Of a DNA stretch of 7,086 nucleotides, positions 6,376-7,086 are shown piece after piece. Source of the DNA: JBGPBY01 sp041481485 (GTDB taxonomy: Bacteria > Acidobacteriota > Terriglobia > 20CM-2-55-15). The stretch is from positions 1 to 7,086 of the forward strand of contig JBGPBY010000384.1 of assembly GCA_041481485.1 (NCBI GenBank), given 5' to 3'. A model generated the notes under the pieces. It was not told the origin of the DNA. It saw only the letters and a program-made list of their open reading frames with translations, and ran no database searches. The position numbers and the translations under genes were made by a program. Each line of letters starts with the position of its first letter. The first letter of the stretch is position 1.

Positions 6376-6650
6376 ATGTCTTCCGAATTCACGCGCAAGC
6401 TTTTTACCTACGACGACTGTCTCCGGATGGCGGAGGCGGGCGTCCTCTCGCCATTGGAAAAGATCGAACTTACGCAATTATGGGTATCCCAGAATATTGG
6501 GTTGCGGACCTCGTCAATGACCGATTGCTGGTTCACACCGATCCGGTCGAAGACAAGTACCAGACGATCCGTGAATTTCATCGCGGCGGGACAGTGCCGC
6601 CGCATCTGCTTCCGGAATGCAAAATTCCGGTGCACCTTCTGCTGCCATAG
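6376..6650 (+). pseudogene. Uma2-family nuclease remnant with internal deletion and frameshift
   Basis: Two pieces of one family lie in different frames. ATG 6376 begins MSSEFTRKLFTYDDCLRMAEAG and continues VLSPLEKIEL, the typical Uma2 N-terminus (RKLFTxDDYxRMAEAGIL...ExxELI). From about 6473 the other frame carries MGIPEYWVADLVNDRLLVHT, which reads on to KIPVHLLLP and stop TAG 6648-6650. That is the Uma2 C-terminus (YGIPEYWVVD...). An intact member is roughly 180-200 residues. Here about 33 and 56 residues remain and the central segment carrying the PD-(D/E)XK catalytic residues is gone. The deletion joins the halves out of frame. The frame opened by the first piece runs on as nonsense to 6675. 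The gene is a dead relic next to the restriction locus. Confidence 0.8.
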
Positions 6651-6685
6651 CCGTATTCCATCATGCCCCAACTGAAGGAACGATG

Positions 6686-6943
6686 TCAGATTTGAGCCCT
6701 GGCGAATCTGCGGAGTGGGCTGGAATCGATATGCGAATTGCTTTTTCTAAGGAGGCCCATGAAGCGCTGATAGTCGTTCATGTCGATATGGAACAATTCC
6801 GCAACTCTCCGATATGAGCCGGACGTCTCGCGCAAACCCAGAATCACCAGCGCACGGAGTTCGTCCGCGTTGATTTCCACAGCCTGGTCCCAGAAGTTGT
6901 TTCGACCGTGGACAAGGTCTTCGAAATCCTTCTCGATTTTCAC
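6686..6943 (-). CDS. C-terminal fragment of a regulator with Fis-type HTH (sigma-54-activator-like)
   Basis: The minus-strand frame ends at TGA 6688-6686 and encodes NNFWDQAVEINADELRALV, ILGLRETSGSYRRVAELF, then NDYQRFMGLLRKSN. This matches in style the C-terminal Fis-like domain of sigma-54-interacting regulators common in Acidobacteriota (xxFWxxVxxPFxxREIxRxxLRALVxxGL...GNYRxxxxLFxxxxxDYKRFLNFLRKH). That domain normally follows an AAA+ domain, which is absent here. The frame stays open to the right window edge (7086), and GTG 6943 is merely the only start-like codon. The IS3-like element begins by about 7037 on the other strand, so the upstream part is probably missing or displaced. This is likely a truncated, non-functional gene end, although a standalone small HTH protein from GTG 6943 cannot be excluded. 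Confidence 0.5.
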   Translation of the reverse strand: MKIEKDFEDLVHGRNNFWDQAVEINADELRALVILGLRETSGSYRRVAELFHIDMNDYQRFMGLLRKSNSHIDSSPLRRFARAQI

Positions 6944-7036
6944 AATGGAAGAGACCGTGGCTTGCGGAATGAGGTGGTCCCCAAAATTCGGACCAGTGAA
7001 TAAGGTGTAAAATCGCGAGCTTCGAAACGGAGCATC

Positions 7037-7086
7037 ATGAAATCGAAGCAGCGGCGGAATTTCAGCGCGGACATGAAGGCACGAAT
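7037..7086 (+). mobile_element. 5' end of IS3-like transposase OrfA, cut by the window edge
   Basis: ATG 7037 opens MKSKQRRNFSADMKAR and runs off the right edge. This is the characteristic opening of IS3-family OrfA (K-R-R-x-F-S-x-x-x-K-A-R-V-A-L-E-A), the start of an HTH_Tnp_1 domain. A good ribosome site, GGAG at 7029-7032, stands four bases before the ATG. In IS3 elements the terminal inverted repeat lies some tens of bases upstream of orfA, so the left end should fall at about 6970-7010. I could not identify it without the right end. Only 16 complete residues are visible. Confidence 0.6.

Noticed and set aside
6612..6630. Inverted repeat CCGGAAT/ATTCCGG with a 5-base loop
   Set aside because: It falls inside the Uma2 C-terminal coding remnant (PECKIP) and has no T-run. 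It is probably incidental.
6749..6769. Strong Shine-Dalgarno AAGGAGG followed by ATG on the plus strand
   Set aside because: The ATG opens only MKR then stop, and the site lies antisense to the conserved Fis-like domain. It is a chance match.

Overview
This 7.1 kb window looks like an accessory, defence-island stretch of a bacterial chromosome. The GC content is moderate, and clusters of short GC-rich palindromes flank the left gene. The palindromes, an Uma2-family remnant and a C-terminal domain that I associate with sigma-54-type regulators of Acidobacteriota make me favour Acidobacteriota or Planctomycetota. This is inference from style, not from a marker gene.

Layout. (1) 1-166: a run of four hairpin-forming palindromes. 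(2) 167-1435 (+): a short Hsp70-type ATPase of the YegD-like kind, with a nucleotide-binding domain and no canonical substrate-binding domain. (3) 1436-1587: intergenic, with a three-armed inverted-repeat cluster. (4) 1588-2751 (-): an AAA_14/DUF4143 ATPase. A 37-bp near-perfect inverted repeat lies just upstream of its start, in the divergent intergenic region. (5) 3021-4055 (+): a complete Dcm-type cytosine-5 DNA methyltransferase. (6) 6250-4058 (-): a three-gene run facing the methyltransferase. It holds an EcoRII/PspGI-type PD-(D/E)XK nuclease, a protein joining an EcoRII-N-like (B3-type) DNA-binding domain to an HNH_2 nuclease, and a Vsr T:G mismatch endonuclease. (7) 6376-7086: decayed sequence, with an internally deleted Uma2 gene, the 3' end of a Fis-type HTH regulator, and the first codons of an IS3-like transposase OrfA entering at the right edge.

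How it fits together. Genes 3021-6250 form one restriction-modification locus whose parts all point to CCWGG. The methyltransferase carries the Dcm/EcoRII-type target-recognition region. The 258-residue nuclease matches the catalytic half of EcoRII. The HNH protein's N-terminus matches the effector (specificity) half of EcoRII. Vsr is the usual repair partner of CCWGG methylation.

The main point of interest is that the two halves of EcoRII are on separate, translationally coupled genes in swapped order. The effector half has acquired its own HNH nuclease. The locus would therefore field two different nucleases, possibly reading the same sequence, plus a mismatch nuclease against a single methyltransferase. 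All gene-family calls are from reading motifs by eye; no database search was run.
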